Shown one piece after another: positions 22,864 to 22,886 of a stretch of DNA of 22,886 bases. Numbering within the stretch: position 1 is the first letter of the stretch; every line of letters starts with the position of its first letter. The DNA is taken from NCBI GenBank assembly GCA_003450735.1, contig DMEZ01000053.1, positions 70,153-93,038 on the forward strand. Direction: 5' to 3'. Source of the DNA: Elusimicrobiota bacterium. GTDB taxonomy: Bacteria > Elusimicrobiota > Elusimicrobia > UBA1565. The notes beneath the pieces are model-generated. The model was not told the origin of the DNA. It worked only from the letters and a program-made list of their open reading frames with translations, and did no database searches. The position numbers and the translations under genes are program-made.

Positions 22864-22884
22864 CCCTACGCCGCAGGCGTAGGG
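22864..22884. repeat. Perfect 9-bp inverted repeat at the right edge
   Basis: CCCTACGCC and GGCGTAGGG flank a 3-base loop GCA. It has no T-tract in either direction within the window, so a factor-independent terminator is not supported; a REP-like repeat or a binding site remains possible. Confidence 0.6.
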
Positions 22885-22886
22885 CA

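Overview
The window is a GC-rich bacterial chromosome segment. One 60-base line inside a gene (10021-10080) counts to about 80% G+C by hand. Packing is dense, with repeated ATGA or TGATG stop/start overlaps and frequent GTG or TTG starts. The MurE fragment carries DNPR, the meso-diaminopimelate-specificity motif, so the cell wall is expected to be DAP-type, as in most Gram-negative-like bacteria. Secreted 5'-nucleotidase and TMTC-like membrane TPR proteins fit a diderm of a less-studied phylum. Elusimicrobiota is only a guess, because the sequence gives no taxonomic marker that settles it.

Region 1 (1-8599, + strand) is the distal half of a dcw peptidoglycan/division cluster: murE (left end cut off), murF, mraY, murD, ftsW and murG. 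It runs directly into surE and mntP instead of murC-murB-ddl-ftsQAZ. Gaps are 10 bases or less or are overlaps, so this looks like one operon from cytoplasmic UDP-MurNAc-peptide synthesis through lipid I and lipid II to the SEDS glycosyltransferase.

Region 2 (8613-13096) holds a minus-strand PIN-like nuclease with a C-terminal winged-helix-like domain. It diverges from a CapA/PgsA-type metallophosphatase across a 26-bp gap with an A/T-rich palindromic promoter core. The CapA gene is coupled to a cytoplasmic histidine kinase (degenerate GGDEF, GAF-like, PAS, HisKA, HATPase). A Crp/Fnr regulator with an apparently leaderless promoter follows.

Region 3 (13098-20149) begins with aspS, whose residues point to a non-discriminating AspRS. 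Then come two TMTC/GT-C-like multi-spanning proteins with C-terminal TPRs, which flank a secreted UshA-type 5'-nucleotidase, and a tandem-ACT-domain small protein.

Region 4 (20150-22740) is accessory. It contains a 327-base gene-free stretch, an AT-richer FkbM-type methyltransferase (about 45-50% G+C in hand-counted lines), and a DUF2442-like pseudogene broken by an internal deletion. Next is a relic of a tRNA-Ala 3' end with its terminator, then a zeta-toxin-like kinase overlapping a 57-codon basic small ORF. A strong bidirectional terminator and an intact tRNA-Ala(CGC) on the minus strand close it. A 12-bp direct repeat overlapping the tRNA 3' end and the relic brackets the zeta/small-ORF pair, as expected of a small integrated cassette. 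The window ends in a perfect 9-bp inverted repeat.

The most promising candidates for a new system are the toxin-first zeta/small-protein cassette between tRNA-Ala 3' ends, the PIN-winged-helix/CapA-kinase divergon, and the TMTC-nucleotidase-TMTC-ACT operon. No rRNA, CRISPR array or transposase gene was found.
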